Shown: positions 37,378 to 47,427, counted from the first letter of the stretch. The stretch: DNA of 64,000 bases from Paenarthrobacter sp. JL.01a (GCF_025452095.1 NZ_CP104877.1:2542001-2606000); one strand, 5' to 3'. Notes: generated by a model not told the origin, from the sequence alone. Numbers and translations: made by a program.

Positions 37378-38037
37378 CTACCTGGCGATTGCCTGGGGCT
37401 TGATCTTCCGGGAGTCCAGAACCTGGTCGATCAGGCCGTAACTCATGGCTTCGGCCGCCGTCAGGATCTTGTCGCGCTCGATGTCGTTGTTGACCTGCTC
37501 GGACGTACGTCCCGAGTGGTGGGCCAGCGTGTCCTCAAGCCAGGTCCTCATGCGCATGACTTCGGCAGCCTGGATCTCAAGGTCCGAGGCCTGGCCACCC
37601 TGGCCGCCGGAAAGAGCCGGCTGGTGGATCAGGACACGGGCGTTCGGCAGTGCCAGGCGCTTGCCCGGGGTGCCGGCAGCGAGCAGGACCGCGGCCGCAC
37701 TGGCTGCCTGCCCCAGGCACACCGTCTGGATCTCCGGACGGATGTACTGCATGGTGTCATAAATCGCCGTCATGGCCGTGAAGGAACCACCGGGCGAGTT
37801 GATGTACAACGTGATGTCGCGGTCCGGGTCCGTGGACTCAAGGACCAGCAGCTGGGCCATGATGTCGTCGGCCGATGCGTCGTCGACCTGGACGCCGAGG
37901 AAGATGATGCGGTCCTCGAACAGCTTGGTGTACGGGTCCTGGCGCTTGAAGCCGTAGGGCGTGCGCTCTTCGAACTGAGGCAGGACGTAGCGGCTGGACG
38001 GGAGGTTTCCGGCAGACCATCCGAAGTTGTAGTTCAT
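37378..38037 (-). CDS. clpP2: ATP-dependent Clp protease proteolytic subunit ClpP2
   Basis: This 219-aa serine protease subunit has the catalytic Ser in [11 protein letters not shown], His in [11 protein letters not shown], and Asp in the [11 protein letters not shown] region. The N-terminal [14 protein letters not shown] is typical of actinobacterial ClpP2. In actinobacteria ClpP1 and ClpP2 form a mixed tetradecamer, and both are usually needed. It lies 40 nt after clpP1 in one operon. Confidence 0.96.
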   Translation of the reverse strand: MNYNFGWSAGNLPSSRYVLPQFEERTPYGFKRQDPYTKLFEDRIIFLGVQVDDASADDIMAQLLVLESTDPDRDITLYINSPGGSFTAMTAIYDTMQYIRPEIQTVCLGQAASAAAVLLAAGTPGKRLALPNARVLIHQPALSGGQGGQASDLEIQAAEVMRMRTWLEDTLAHHSGRTSEQVNNDIERDKILTAAEAMSYGLIDQVLDSRKIKPQAIAR

Positions 38038-38077
38038 GTTCTTACTCCTGGGTTTTCAGTGGTTCTTTGGTGCCGGA

Positions 38078-38716
38078 TCAGTTCTCGGAGTTCGACTGGT
38101 TGGCCGTACCGCCGCCACCAGCTACAGAACCGGCGTGCGCCGAGATCTTGTCGAAGAAGCCGTACTCCAGGGCCTCAGTGGCGGTGAACCACTTGTCGCG
38201 GTCGTTGTCCTTGAGGATGGTCTCTACGGTCTGTCCGGTCTGCTCGGCGGTAAGCTCCGCCATGACCTTCTTCATGTGCAGGATCAGCTCGGCCTGGATC
38301 TTGATGTCCGAGGCCGTGCCGCCGATGCCGCCGGAGGGCTGGTGCATCAGGATACGTGCATTCGGGGTGGCGTAACGCTTGCCCTTGGTTCCGGAGGACA
38401 GAAGGAACTGGCCCATGGAAGCGGCGAGTCCGGTTGCCACGGTGACGACATCGTTCGGGATGAACTGCATGGTGTCGTAGATGGCCATGCCGGCGGTCAC
38501 CGAACCACCGGGCGAGTTGATGTACAGGTAGATATCCTTCTCCGGGTCTTCGGCGGAGAGAAGGAGGAGCTGGGAGCAAATGGCGTTGGCGTTCTCGTCA
38601 CGCACTTCAGAGCCGAGCCAGATAATGCGCTCTTTCAGCAGGCGGTTGTAGATGTAGTTGTCCTGGGCTGCTGGATCGACAGTTGCCATCCGGGGAGCCT
38701 CTGATTGCTGTGACAT
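38078..38716 (-). CDS. clpP1: ATP-dependent Clp protease proteolytic subunit ClpP1
   Basis: This 212-aa subunit has catalytic Ser in [12 protein letters not shown], His in [13 protein letters not shown], and Asp in [10 protein letters not shown]. The tail [16 protein letters not shown] is disordered. ATG 38716 follows GAGAGG. A ClgR-like operator about 100 bp upstream suggests stress control of the clpP1P2 operon. Confidence 0.96.
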   Translation of the reverse strand: MSQQSEAPRMATVDPAAQDNYIYNRLLKERIIWLGSEVRDENANAICSQLLLLSAEDPEKDIYLYINSPGGSVTAGMAIYDTMQFIPNDVVTVATGLAASMGQFLLSSGTKGKRYATPNARILMHQPSGGIGGTASDIKIQAELILHMKKVMAELTAEQTGQTVETILKDNDRDKWFTATEALEYGFFDKISAHAGSVAGGGGTANQSNSEN

Positions 38717-38811
38717 AAGTACTTACCTCTCGCTGGTGCCAGTGACGTCACTGAACTTCACTACTTGGACACTAACCGTTTTCCGGGGCGATTTGTTCGC
38801 CGGAATCGCGC

Positions 38812-38829
38812 TGTTCGCTGACGGCGCAC
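38812..38829. promoter_or_regulatory. ClgR-like operator upstream of clpP1P2
   Basis: TGTT-CGCTGACGGCG-CAC matches CGCYNANRGCG, the core of the consensus described for corynebacterial ClgR. A second GTTCGC lies 17 bp away at 38795-38800. In relatives ClgR activates clpP genes. No clgR gene is in the window. Confidence 0.6.
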
Positions 38830-38862
38830 GTCTGCGTGGAGCGCCCGTGTCCGGCCTTAAAG

Positions 38863-38900
38863 AAAACCGACCCCGGATCATCAGATCCGGGGTCGGTTTG
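38863..38900 (-). terminator. Terminator of tig
   Basis: AAACCGACCCCGGATC / GATCCGGGGTCGGTTT is a perfect 16-bp stem with an ATCA loop, followed on minus by TTTCTTT. Confidence 0.92.
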
Positions 38901-38909
38901 CGCTGCTGC

Positions 38910-40292
38910 TTAGAACTTCACCGCTGCGGGGTCATCGTTGGCAACGGCGTCGGCCTCTTCCGTGGCTTCCACAGCGGCTGCTGCTTCGGCTGCTTCTTCG
39001 CCGGCGGGGCGGACGAAGTCCGTCAGGTCAACCTTGTTGCCCTCGGAGTCGACAACCTCTGCCTGGCCCAGGACGACGGCCAGTGCCTTGCGGCGGCGGA
39101 CCTCGGAAACCATCATGGGAACCTGGCCGCTCTGGTCAATGATCTGAGCGAACTGGTTGGGGTCCATGCCGTACTGGCTGGCGGTGGTAACGATGTAGTC
39201 GATCAGCTCGTTCTGGCTGACCTCTACTTCTTCCTTGTCCGCGATGGCGTCAAGGATGATTTCGTTCTGGAACGCACGCTCGGTGTTGGCCTTGACCTCC
39301 GCGCGGTGTTCCTCGGTGTCGTGGTCACCTTCGCCGTGGGCGTTCTCCGGGTTGAAGTGCGCTTCGAGCTGCTCTTCAACGACGGATTCGGGAACCGGAA
39401 CCTCTACGAGTTCAACGAGCTTGTCCAGGACCTTGTCGCGGGCCTCGACGCCCTGCTCCACAACCTTGGAGTCGGCAGCCTGCTTGGCGAGGTCCTCGCG
39501 GAGCTCGGCAAGGGTGTCGAACTCGGAAGCGAGCTGTGCGAAGTCGTCGTTTGCCTCGGGGAGTTCGCGCTCCTTGACGGCCTTCACGACAACCTTGACC
39601 TGGGCAGCTTCGCCGGCGTGGTCGCCACCGACAAGGGTGGTGTCGAAGATGGCTTCTTCGTCGGCGGACAGGCCGGTCACGGCTTCGTCGAGGCCTTCGA
39701 GCATGGTGCCGGCGCCTACCTGGTAGGACAGGCCGGCGGCGGAGTCGATCTCTTCGCCGTCGATGGTGGCGGTGATGTCGATGGTGAGGAAGTCATCGTT
39801 CTCGGCAGGACGCTCAACGGACTTCAGCGTGCCGAAACGGCCACGCAGCTCGTCGAGGGACTTGTCGACGTCGGCCTCGGAGGACTCGGCGGCGGCAACC
39901 TCAACCTTGATGCCGGCGTAGTCCGGCAGCTCGATCTCGGGGCGGACGTCGATCTCCACCTGGAACTTCAGCTCACCGTCGGTTGCGGAAGGATCCGGAA
40001 CCTCAGTGATCTCAACCTCGGGACGGCTCAGCGGGCGAACGCCGGTCTCCTGGACAGCGGCCTGGTACCAGCCGTTGAGGCCATCGTTGATGGCCGTCTC
40101 CAGGACATACCCACGGCCAACGCGCTGGTCGATGAGCTTGGAGGGAACTTTGCCCTTGCGGAATCCGGGAACCTGGATCTGCGAAGCAACGGTCTTGTAC
40201 GCGGCATCGATGCTCGGCTTCAGTTCCTCAAAGGGAACCTCAACGTTGAGCTTGACCCGCGTTGCGGTGAGGTTCTCGACAGCGCTCTTCAC
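38910..40292 (-). CDS. tig: Trigger factor
   Basis: This 460-aa chaperone binds ribosomes and has peptidyl-prolyl isomerase activity. The ribosome-binding loop is GFRKGKVP (the GFRxGxxP signature, about residues 44-51). The FKBP-type PPIase domain spans about residues 160-250, and helical arms and an acidic Ala/Glu-rich tail follow. GTG 40292 has AGGAG about 10 nt upstream. It lies next to clpP1P2 and clpX, the usual order. Confidence 0.97.
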   Translation of the reverse strand: MKSAVENLTATRVKLNVEVPFEELKPSIDAAYKTVASQIQVPGFRKGKVPSKLIDQRVGRGYVLETAINDGLNGWYQAAVQETGVRPLSRPEVEITEVPDPSATDGELKFQVEIDVRPEIELPDYAGIKVEVAAAESSEADVDKSLDELRGRFGTLKSVERPAENDDFLTIDITATIDGEEIDSAAGLSYQVGAGTMLEGLDEAVTGLSADEEAIFDTTLVGGDHAGEAAQVKVVVKAVKERELPEANDDFAQLASEFDTLAELREDLAKQAADSKVVEQGVEARDKVLDKLVELVEVPVPESVVEEQLEAHFNPENAHGEGDHDTEEHRAEVKANTERAFQNEIILDAIADKEEVEVSQNELIDYIVTTASQYGMDPNQFAQIIDQSGQVPMMVSEVRRRKALAVVLGQAEVVDSEGNKVDLTDFVRPAGEEAAEAAAAVEATEEADAVANDDPAAVKF

Positions 40293-40361
40293 AGTCTAAG
40301 TACTCCTGATTTTGTGGGTATGGGGTTCTGATGCGTCCCGGAATCGGACACAAACACAGAG

Positions 40362-40436
40362 TCGGGGTGACAGGATTTGAACCTGCGACTTCCTGCTCCC
40401 AAAGCAGGCGCTCTAGCCAAGCTGAGCTACACCCCG
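40362..40436 (-). tRNA. tRNA-Pro (anticodon TGG)
   Basis: Cloverleaf on minus: acceptor CGGGGTG/CACCCCG, anticodon stem CCTGC/GCAGG with loop TTTGGGA, and T-loop GGTTCAAATCC. CCA is not encoded. Confidence 0.95.
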
Positions 40437-40480
40437 AATGCACAGGACAGTCTACGGGCAAGCGGGCCGAGAATGCACAT

Positions 40481-40511
40481 TTGACACCGCCGCCGGAATT
40501 AGGTTTAGTTA
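40481..40511 (+). promoter_or_regulatory. Promoter of tRNA-Gly
   Basis: A consensus -35 TTGACA (40481-40486) is followed after 18-19 nt by TTAGTTA (40505-40511), about 50 nt before the mature tRNA. Confidence 0.65.
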
Positions 40512-40562
40512 TACCCGGCTTGAACAGCCACCGGGAAGATGTCCTGAACAGGAGATCCTTTC

Positions 40563-40636
40563 GGGGACGTAGCTTAATGGTAAAGCCTCAGTCTTCCAAA
40601 CTGATTACGCGGGTTCGATTCCCGTCGTCCCCTCCA
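40563..40636 (+). tRNA. tRNA-Gly (anticodon TCC)
   Basis: Acceptor GGGGACG/CGTCCCC, anticodon stem CAGT/ACTG with loop CTTCCAA, T-loop GGTTCGATTCC, discriminator T and encoded CCA. Confidence 0.95.
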
Positions 40637-40639
40637 TAA

Positions 40640-40673
40640 AGAAGGGCCCCGATCCACGGATCGGGGCCCTTCT
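40640..40673 (+). terminator. Terminator of tRNA-Gly (bidirectional shape)
   Basis: AGAAGGGCCCCGATC / GATCGGGGCCCTTCT is a 15-bp stem with a CACG loop directly after the tRNA. Confidence 0.85.
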
Positions 40674-40719
40674 GCATTTCAAGCGGTTTCACCGGACCGC
40701 TACCGGTCACCAAGGATGG

Positions 40720-41607
40720 CTATACCTGGCAGCCCGGGCACCAATAGAGCTTTCGCGCTCCTATCTCGGTCACCCCCACCGCGGTGCCGCAAGCCCGGCA
40801 GGGCAGTCCCTGACGCTTGTACACAAAGTGGGCATCGGCGTCGCGCGGCAGTCCACCGCCGCCGCTCCACAGTGACGGGGGCGTCGTAACAATCCGGCCG
40901 TCGCGGACGCCGTCGGCCATGGTCCTGACACTGTCATCCCACAACCGGCCTGCGGTGTCGACGTCGATCCCGCTCCCCGGCGTCCACGGGTCCACTGCCT
41001 GCCGGAAGAGCACTTCGGCCCGGTAGATGTTCCCTACTCCTGCCAGCACTGATTGATCCATCATCAGCAGCGCTACGGGGGTCTTACGACGGCGCAAGCG
41101 CCCGATGAATTCCTCCCGGTCCCCCGGGCGGTTATGGAGGGGATCAGGTCCCAGGCGATCCAGCACCGCTCCTGCCTCGGCCGCGGTGATTGCGGCGCAG
41201 GTGGTAGCACCCCTGAGATCCGCCCAGCCATGCTCCGAGACCAGGCGGACACGCACGGCGCCCACCGGCGCCGGTGGCCCTGAGTACTGGCCATCGTCCT
41301 GGCCGGCGCCGCTTTCCCGTTCACCGATGCGGCGGGGAGCGCCAATGCTGGAGGAACCGGTAAAGGTACTGTCACCGCCAAAGCTCCAGGCACCGTACAG
41401 CCCAAGGTGGACGTGGAGGAAAAGCCCGTGATCGAACCTCAGGAAGAACTGCTTCCCGTGGGCCAGGGCCTCCACCATGGTGTGCCCTGTCAGCAGCTGG
41501 GCCCCGGCAGCAAAACGCCCCTGCGGGCTGGAGACTTCCAAGCGCTGGCCGCCAAAAACATCCTGGAATTGGCGGGCCAACCTATGGATCGAGTGCCCCT
41601 CCGGCAC
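40720..41607 (-). CDS. Fpg/Nei-family DNA glycosylase, Nei (endonuclease VIII) type
   Basis: This 295-aa protein has N-terminus PEGHSIH, the Nei-type variant of PELPEV. The H2TH motif is ALLMMDQSVLAGVGNIYRAEVLFR, and the C-terminal zinc finger has CRACG and CPGCQ. Nei-type enzymes remove oxidised pyrimidines. The GTG start 41607 overlaps the rpiB stop by one base (TAGTG), so the two are translationally coupled. This is the second Fpg/Nei protein in the window. Confidence 0.92.
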   Translation of the reverse strand: MPEGHSIHRLARQFQDVFGGQRLEVSSPQGRFAAGAQLLTGHTMVEALAHGKQFFLRFDHGLFLHVHLGLYGAWSFGGDSTFTGSSSIGAPRRIGERESGAGQDDGQYSGPPAPVGAVRVRLVSEHGWADLRGATTCAAITAAEAGAVLDRLGPDPLHNRPGDREEFIGRLRRRKTPVALLMMDQSVLAGVGNIYRAEVLFRQAVDPWTPGSGIDVDTAGRLWDDSVRTMADGVRDGRIVTTPPSLWSGGGGLPRDADAHFVYKRQGLPCRACGTAVGVTEIGARKLYWCPGCQV

Positions 41608-42089
41608 TACTGGACGATTTCGCCGGTGGTTTCGTACACGGCGATCTTGCCGATGCGGCGTATGTGTCGTTCGTCGTTGCTGAAGGGTTCCTGCAGGAAG
41701 GCCTCAATAAGCTCCGTTGCTTCCTCCACCGAGTGCTGGCGACCTCCTACTGCCACGACATTGGCGTCGTTGTGTTCACGGGCCAGTTTTGCCGTGGAGA
41801 GGTTCCACACCAGCGCAGCACGGACACCCTTGACCTTGTTCGCCGCAATCTGCTCGCCGTTTCCCGATCCGCCGAGCACGATGCCCAGGGCGTGAACTCC
41901 CGACTGCTGGTCTGCGACCACTGCAACGGCCGCATTGATGCAGAACGAGGGGTAGTCATCCAGTGCGTCGTATTCCTTGGGTCCGTGGTCCACCACTTCG
42001 TAGCCCTTCGCGGTGAGGTGGCTGACCAGGTGGGCGCTCAGTTCCATTCCAGCGTGGTCGGTTGCGATGTGGACGCGGGGTGTAGTCAC
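41607..42089 (-). CDS. rpiB: Ribose-5-phosphate isomerase B family protein
   Basis: This 160-aa RpiB/LacAB protein has ATDHAGMELS at the N-terminus, LGGSGNGEQIAANK (anion hole) and AREHNDANVVAVGGR. It interconverts ribose 5-phosphate and ribulose 5-phosphate in the pentose phosphate pathway. GTG 42089 is used because the ORF upstream overlaps no conserved sequence and GGA lies 8 nt away. It is coupled to the nei-type gene downstream. Confidence 0.93.
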   Translation of the reverse strand: MTTPRVHIATDHAGMELSAHLVSHLTAKGYEVVDHGPKEYDALDDYPSFCINAAVAVVADQQSGVHALGIVLGGSGNGEQIAANKVKGVRAALVWNLSTAKLAREHNDANVVAVGGRQHSVEEATELIEAFLQEPFSNDERHIRRIGKIAVYETTGEIVQ

Positions 42090-42197
42090 GGAAAGTCCAT
42101 TCTTTTCTGGGCTCCGGTGCGGCGCTGGCAGCGGCTCTGGGCAGCGGCACAGCATCTGCCGGGCGCGGCGTTGAGGGATGCGCTACCTAGATTACCG

Positions 42198-43202
42198 CTA
42201 CCGGGGTTGCGGAGCCTGCCCGTCATCACGTGCACGGTGCGCGGCCCTGTTGAGGATTCCGGCAAGCCTGTCGGCAGATGCAAGCGTGCCTGCACTCAAG
42301 GCAACGCGGCCTCCGTTGAGTTTCCTGACCACTACGGCAGGACCGCTGCCCACCAGCATGGCTGTTGCGTCGTCGTGGTGCCGCCAGCCCCACCCGCCGT
42401 AGTCGGCTGCTTTGACCTCTGCCGCGTCAGCCGCTGAAATCTCGACGGCGGGAACGGTCAGGACCCGCACGATTCCTCCCGCGAAGACCTGCAGGCCACC
42501 CCTGTCGGCACGGACCCTGGCAAAGAGGAATCCGGCACCGACTACTGCCGCTACGGCTACCAGGGCGCCAAGCCACGGCACCGCAATGGCAATCAAGGCG
42601 GCAGGAAAGATGGCCGTCACCATGATCATGACGAAGACTGAACTACGGGCGTGAACCCACATCTTCAGGCTGTCCCGGGCCAGGTCCGGATCCTCAAGAA
42701 GCGCCAGCTCCTGCTGCAGCGCTGCGTCATCTTCCCTTGTCCAGCGGGGGTCGGGCTTGAAAGCGAACATCATGACAACGCCAAGCGCCAATGCCGCTCC
42801 GCTGCCCATGGCCAGTACGATCGGGTCCACATGTGACTCGCGGGCGTCGGCTGCGCCGGTTTGGCCTACCAGTCCGGCGGCGAGCACGGTGGTGATGAAC
42901 AGGCTGACCATCAGCCCGACACCCATCATCACCCGCCGCATGATGACGGGCCGGGAAATAGGGACGGCCTGCAAGAACACCGCCCACCCACACACAACGA
43001 TGAGGGCTGCGCCCCCTGCTACGTAGGCACCGAACGGTGCGAAGGACGTACCGCCGTCGGCACTCCACATGACCGCGACGGGGTTGGGAAGATCATTGCG
43101 CAGCATCTGCGCGCACACACCGAAGCCAATGGCGAGGAGCAGTGGAAAAGCTATCGCGAACCTCAAGGCGCGGAAGTCGAGTTTTTCGCGGATCGTTCCC
43201 AT
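42198..43202 (-). CDS. DUF1648-type membrane protein, function unknown
   Basis: This 334-aa protein has an N-terminal segment PNPVAVMWSADGGTSFAPFG typical of DUF1648. About six hydrophobic helices follow, then a soluble C-terminal region that contains GGWGWRHHDDATAMLVGSGPAVVVRKL. Related proteins lie near regulators of cell-envelope stress, but the role is unknown. TAGCGT lies 6 nt before ATG 43202, a leaderless layout. It is divergent from pepN. Confidence 0.78.
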   Translation of the reverse strand: MGTIREKLDFRALRFAIAFPLLLAIGFGVCAQMLRNDLPNPVAVMWSADGGTSFAPFGAYVAGGAALIVVCGWAVFLQAVPISRPVIMRRVMMGVGLMVSLFITTVLAAGLVGQTGAADARESHVDPIVLAMGSGAALALGVVMMFAFKPDPRWTREDDAALQQELALLEDPDLARDSLKMWVHARSSVFVMIMVTAIFPAALIAIAVPWLGALVAVAAVVGAGFLFARVRADRGGLQVFAGGIVRVLTVPAVEISAADAAEVKAADYGGWGWRHHDDATAMLVGSGPAVVVRKLNGGRVALSAGTLASADRLAGILNRAAHRARDDGQAPQPR

Positions 43203-43208
43203 ATCCCA

Positions 43209-43214
43209 ACGCTA
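43209..43214 (-). promoter_or_regulatory. -10 TAGCGT, leaderless start of the DUF1648 gene
   Basis: On minus, TAGCGT-TGGGAT-ATG gives a 6-nt spacing and there is no Shine-Dalgarno. Confidence 0.55.
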
Positions 43215-43331
43215 CTCCGTGGGAGCGACACTGTGGCGATCGCTCCTTGCCTTCCGTCCTCGGAGTGAAAGAATAACTTCATACCAGCGGCCGGCGGACC
43301 GGCCGGTCATCCCGATTCCCGGAGGCACCAC

Positions 43332-45893
43332 TTGCCAGGCCTGAACCTCACGCGCGATGAAGCCGCGAACCGCGCCAAACTGCTCACCGTCGATTCCTAC
43401 GAAGTCACCCTGGACCTGACGAAAGGGTCGGAGGTCTTCGGATCCACCACGACCGTCCGGTTTTCCGCCACGCCGGGAGCATCAACGTTCATTGATGCCA
43501 TCACACACACCGTTCACAGCGTGACGCTGAACGGGAAAGACTTGGATCCCGCGGACGTTTCCGACGGCCTCCGCATCCAGTTGCCTGGACTTTCAGCGGA
43601 AAACGAACTGACGGTGGTAGCTGACGCACCTTATATGAACACCGGCGAGGGCCTGCACCGCTTCGTGGACCCCGTGGACGGTGAGGCGTACCTCTACACC
43701 CAGTTCGAGGTGCCCGACTCGCGCCGCATGTTTGCCGTCTTCGAACAGCCGGACCTGAAGGCCAGCTTTACGTTCAAGGTCACGGCACCGTCGCACTGGG
43801 ACGTTGTCTCCAACTCCCCCACCCCGGTTCCCTCCGAAACCACCCCTGGTGAAGACGGAGGCGCCCGCTCGGTCTGGGAATTCGCTCCCACTCCACGGTT
43901 GTCCTCCTACGTCACCGCTTTGATTGCCGGGCCGTACCAGTCCGTCCGGTCCGAGGTAACCAGTTCCGACGGCAGGGTCATTCCGCTGGGTGTGTTCGCC
44001 CGCAAGTCCCTGATGCAGTACCTCGACGCGGACAACATCTTTGAGCTGACCCGACAAGGTTTCGAATTCTTCGAGGCCCAGTTCGGCTGCCCGTACCCCT
44101 TCGAGAAGTACGACCAGTTGTTCGTCCCGGAGTTCAATGCCGGCGCCATGGAGAACGCGGGCGCCGTGACCATCCTCGAGGGCTACGTGTTCCGGGGCAA
44201 GGTCACCGGCGCACAGATCGAACGGCGGGCCATTACGGTCCTGCATGAACTGGCGCACATGTGGTTTGGCGACCTCGTCACCATGCGCTGGTGGAACGAC
44301 CTCTGGCTCAACGAGTCCTTCGCCGAATACATGTCACACCTGGCCGCAGTGGAAAACACCGAGTTCGATCACGCGTGGACCACCTTTGCCTCCGTGGAAA
44401 AGTCGTGGGCCTACAAGCAGGACCAGCTTCCCACTACCCACCCGATCTTCGCCGAGATCAACAACCTCGAGGACGTCGAGGTCAACTTCGATGGCATCAC
44501 CTACGCCAAGGGCGCGTCTGTCCTTCGGCAGCTGGTGGCGTGGGTGGGTCCTGAGCAGTTCATGGCCGGAGTCCGGACCTATTTCAGCAAGCACGCCTGG
44601 AAAAACACGGAACTCGCCGACCTCATGGTGGAACTCGAAGCTGCGTCCGGACGCGACCTTGACCAGTGGGGCAGGCTCTGGCTCGAGACCGCCGGAGTGA
44701 ACACCCTTACGCCCGAACTGTCAGTCGACTCCGATGGCACGATCACCGGTTTCGCGATCCTGCAGACCGCCATCGAAGAACAGCCCACCCTGCGCCCGCA
44801 CCGCCTCGCCGTCGGTTTCTACTCGGTATCCGCCGACGGGGCCCTGGAACGCACGCACCGCGAAGAACTGGACGTCGATGGTCCCCGAACCGAGGTCCCT
44901 GCCCTGGTGGGACTTACCCGTCCGGACCTCATCCTGCTCAACGATGACGACCTCGCGTATGCCAAAGTCCGACTGGACCCCCACAGCCTGGCAACTGCCA
45001 AAGCACACCTGAAGGACTTCGCAACCAGCCTTCCACGCACCTTGGTGTGGGGCTCGGCCTGGGATGCCGCCCGTGACGGCGAAACGCCCGCCCGTGGCTA
45101 CGTGGACCTGATTCTGGCCAACATCGCCCACGAGACAGACTCCTCGGTGATCCTGGTCCAACTGCGCCAGCTGGCAACCACCTTGACGTACTACGTCGCT
45201 GCCGAGCACAAACTCGGCACGACTATCGCAGCAGCGGACACACTGTGGGACCTTGCAGCCTCAGTGGAGCCCGGCTCCGACGCCCAGCTGCAATTCGCCA
45301 AGTCCTACGCCCAGCTCGCCCGCAGCGCCGCCCAACTGGACCGCCTCCAGGCTCTCCTGGACGGAACGGACACCCTCAACGGGCTCACTGTTGACCAGGA
45401 CATGCGCTGGGAGCTGTTGACGGCCCTCGTAGCCGGTGGCCGCGAAGGCCAAGAGCGGATCGACGCCGAGCTTGCCAAGGACAACACCTCCAACGGCCAG
45501 AACGCGGCGGCCCAGGCAAAGGCCGCCATCCCCACCCCTGATGCCAAAGCCGCTGCGTGGGACTCGATCGTGGTCAAGGGAGAACTCTCCAACGCTTTGC
45601 AGGCCTCAGCTGTCGCCGGCTTCATGAGGGTCCTTGACACGAGTCTGCTGGAACCATACGCGGAGAAGTACTTCCAGGCAGTGCCCGGGATCGTCAAAGA
45701 GCGCACTCATGCCCTGGCCCAGCAAATCGTGGTGGGCCTCTACCCGGCCCAGCTCACAACGCAGGCCACCGTGGACCGCACCGATGAATTCCTGGCAAGC
45801 CTGCCTGAGGAAAGTGCGGCGCTTCGCCGGATGATGCTGGAAAACCGCGACGGCGTAGCCCGCGCCCTTCGAGCAAGGGCAGCTGACATCTAG
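43332..45893 (+). CDS. pepN: Aminopeptidase N (M1 zinc metallopeptidase)
   Basis: This 853-aa M1 peptidase removes N-terminal residues from peptides. It has the GAMEN substrate motif (FNAGAMENAGAVTI), the zinc site HELAHMWFGD with the third ligand Glu in NESFAEYMSHL, and a C-terminal ERAP1-like helical domain. TTG 43332 with GGAGG 6 nt upstream is the only well-placed start. It has no signal peptide and is cytoplasmic. Confidence 0.96.
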   Translation: MPGLNLTRDEAANRAKLLTVDSYEVTLDLTKGSEVFGSTTTVRFSATPGASTFIDAITHTVHSVTLNGKDLDPADVSDGLRIQLPGLSAENELTVVADAPYMNTGEGLHRFVDPVDGEAYLYTQFEVPDSRRMFAVFEQPDLKASFTFKVTAPSHWDVVSNSPTPVPSETTPGEDGGARSVWEFAPTPRLSSYVTALIAGPYQSVRSEVTSSDGRVIPLGVFARKSLMQYLDADNIFELTRQGFEFFEAQFGCPYPFEKYDQLFVPEFNAGAMENAGAVTILEGYVFRGKVTGAQIERRAITVLHELAHMWFGDLVTMRWWNDLWLNESFAEYMSHLAAVENTEFDHAWTTFASVEKSWAYKQDQLPTTHPIFAEINNLEDVEVNFDGITYAKGASVLRQLVAWVGPEQFMAGVRTYFSKHAWKNTELADLMVELEAASGRDLDQWGRLWLETAGVNTLTPELSVDSDGTITGFAILQTAIEEQPTLRPHRLAVGFYSVSADGALERTHREELDVDGPRTEVPALVGLTRPDLILLNDDDLAYAKVRLDPHSLATAKAHLKDFATSLPRTLVWGSAWDAARDGETPARGYVDLILANIAHETDSSVILVQLRQLATTLTYYVAAEHKLGTTIAAADTLWDLAASVEPGSDAQLQFAKSYAQLARSAAQLDRLQALLDGTDTLNGLTVDQDMRWELLTALVAGGREGQERIDAELAKDNTSNGQNAAAQAKAAIPTPDAKAAAWDSIVVKGELSNALQASAVAGFMRVLDTSLLEPYAEKYFQAVPGIVKERTHALAQQIVVGLYPAQLTTQATVDRTDEFLASLPEESAALRRMMLENRDGVARALRARAADI

Positions 45894-45931
45894 GCTCCTT
45901 GGCCCGTGCGGGGCAGTCGGCCGGGCATGGC

Positions 45932-45937
45932 TAGACT
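45932..45937 (+). promoter_or_regulatory. -10 TAGACT, leaderless start of osmC-like gene
   Basis: TAGACT-GTCCGC-ATG gives a spacing of 6 nt to the ATG at 45944. Confidence 0.6.
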
Positions 45938-45943
45938 GTCCGC

Positions 45944-46426
45944 ATGGGGCTCAACGAACACCACTACGCGCTCACCGTCCGCTGGACCGGAAACCTCGGG
46001 GAGGGAACCGCCAGTTACCGGGGATACTCACGCGACCACGACGTTGAGATCAATGGGCTGCCCACACTGAAGGGATCGTCCGACCCCACCTTTCATGGGG
46101 ACCGGACCCGCTACAACCCTGAACAACTGCTGCTTGCAGCGCTCTCGCAGTGCCACATGCTCTCTTTCCTGCACATTGCGGTCAAGCATGGTGTTGTGGT
46201 CACGGGGTATGAAGACCACGCAGAGGGCCTGATGAAACTCAATCGCGACGGCAGCGGACAGTTCGAAAGCGTCACGCTCAAACCAAACGTCACCCTCGCG
46301 GATCCTTCGCACACGTCGTTGATGCCGCAGTTGCATCATGAAGCAAACCAGGTCTGCTTCATCGCCAGGAGCGTCAACTTCCCGGTCCACCACGAACCGC
46401 TAACGACGACGGCGTCACCCGCCTAG
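45944..46426 (+). CDS. OsmC/Ohr-family peroxidase-like protein
   Basis: This 160-aa protein belongs to the OsmC fold. The two peroxidatic/resolving cysteines are in AALSQCHMLSFL and HEANQVCFIARS, in the positions used for reducing organic hydroperoxides. The N-terminus RYNPEQLLLAA is typical. It overlaps the convergent epimerase gene by the four bases CTAG. Confidence 0.9.
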   Translation: MGLNEHHYALTVRWTGNLGEGTASYRGYSRDHDVEINGLPTLKGSSDPTFHGDRTRYNPEQLLLAALSQCHMLSFLHIAVKHGVVVTGYEDHAEGLMKLNRDGSGQFESVTLKPNVTLADPSHTSLMPQLHHEANQVCFIARSVNFPVHHEPLTTTASPA

Positions 46427-47421
46427 CGCTGCTGCTCCCGCCAGAGCGCCACGAGCTTTTGTTCGGTTCCCCGGCTGAGTCCGGCCTTGCGCTCCCGCTC
46501 CAGTCCGCGCCTGCGCTCATCGGCCAACGTCGCGGCGAGCGTTTCCTGCCACGGGCGCAACACCATCCCCCGGCTTTTGGCTGCTGTGTTGGAACGGGCC
46601 TGGAAACCTCCGTGATCCGGCGGCAGCCATAGCGGCAAGGAATCGGGTCCGGCCCAGTAATCCACGCCCTGCTCCACGAGCCAGTCCTCGGATGCACGGA
46701 TAACATCGGCTCCGCCGGAACCCGCCACCGCCTGGCATTCGTCAATGTAGTCCCTGAAGGGCACCACATCACCAAGGGCGTTATACGCTCCTGTGACGCG
46801 ATCCTCCGCAGCCTGAAGAACCCAGGCAGCCAAATCCCTCACGTCAATGATCTGGGTGGGCGCGTCCGGCGTATCCGGTAAGAGCACGGTCCCTGAATCG
46901 ACAGCGAAACGGGCCGGCCAATATCCGTAACGGTCACTGGCATCGCCCGGACCCCCGATCAATCCTGCCCGGACCAGGTGGGCCTTCTCCCCCACCATGG
47001 CCAGGGTCTGTTGTTCAATGGCGGACTTCGACTCACCGTACGTTTCCGGAGTGCCCGCCTCACCTGCAGGCAGCGGCTCCAACAAGGCGGCGCTTTCGTC
47101 CGCGCCAGGTACTGAGTGGTCCGCATAAACCGAACAACTTGAGACGAACGTCCAGTGCCCCGTGGCAGGGCCCAGCACTTGCAACGCCTCCCGGGCCTGG
47201 ACCGCATCCCTGGACACCTCCACCACCGCGTCCCAGCCGCCTGCCAGGTCCGCGTAGGCTGCTGCACCCAAGGCGCGGTCCCCCCTGACCCAGGTGGCGC
47301 CGTCGGGCGGGTTCGCCAAAGAACCCCGCGCGAAACAGGTGACAACATGCCCGGCGGTCACGGCCTGCCGGGCAATTTCTGCTGACAGGAAGGCTGTACC
47401 GCCCAGGATCAGGATGCGCAT
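46423..47421 (-). CDS. NAD-dependent epimerase/dehydratase family protein
   Basis: This 332-aa extended SDR has the dinucleotide motif LGGTAFLS. It has the plant CSP41-like layout with YGESKSAIEQ in place of a classical YxxxK site, so YGESK should be checked as the catalytic Tyr/Lys pair. The C-terminus is Arg/Glu-rich. Substrate unknown. TAGCGT lies 6 nt before ATG 47421. Confidence 0.85.
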   Translation of the reverse strand: MRILILGGTAFLSAEIARQAVTAGHVVTCFARGSLANPPDGATWVRGDRALGAAAYADLAGGWDAVVEVSRDAVQAREALQVLGPATGHWTFVSSCSVYADHSVPGADESAALLEPLPAGEAGTPETYGESKSAIEQQTLAMVGEKAHLVRAGLIGGPGDASDRYGYWPARFAVDSGTVLLPDTPDAPTQIIDVRDLAAWVLQAAEDRVTGAYNALGDVVPFRDYIDECQAVAGSGGADVIRASEDWLVEQGVDYWAGPDSLPLWLPPDHGGFQARSNTAAKSRGMVLRPWQETLAATLADERRRGLERERKAGLSRGTEQKLVALWREQQR

Positions 47422-47427
47422 ATCGTC

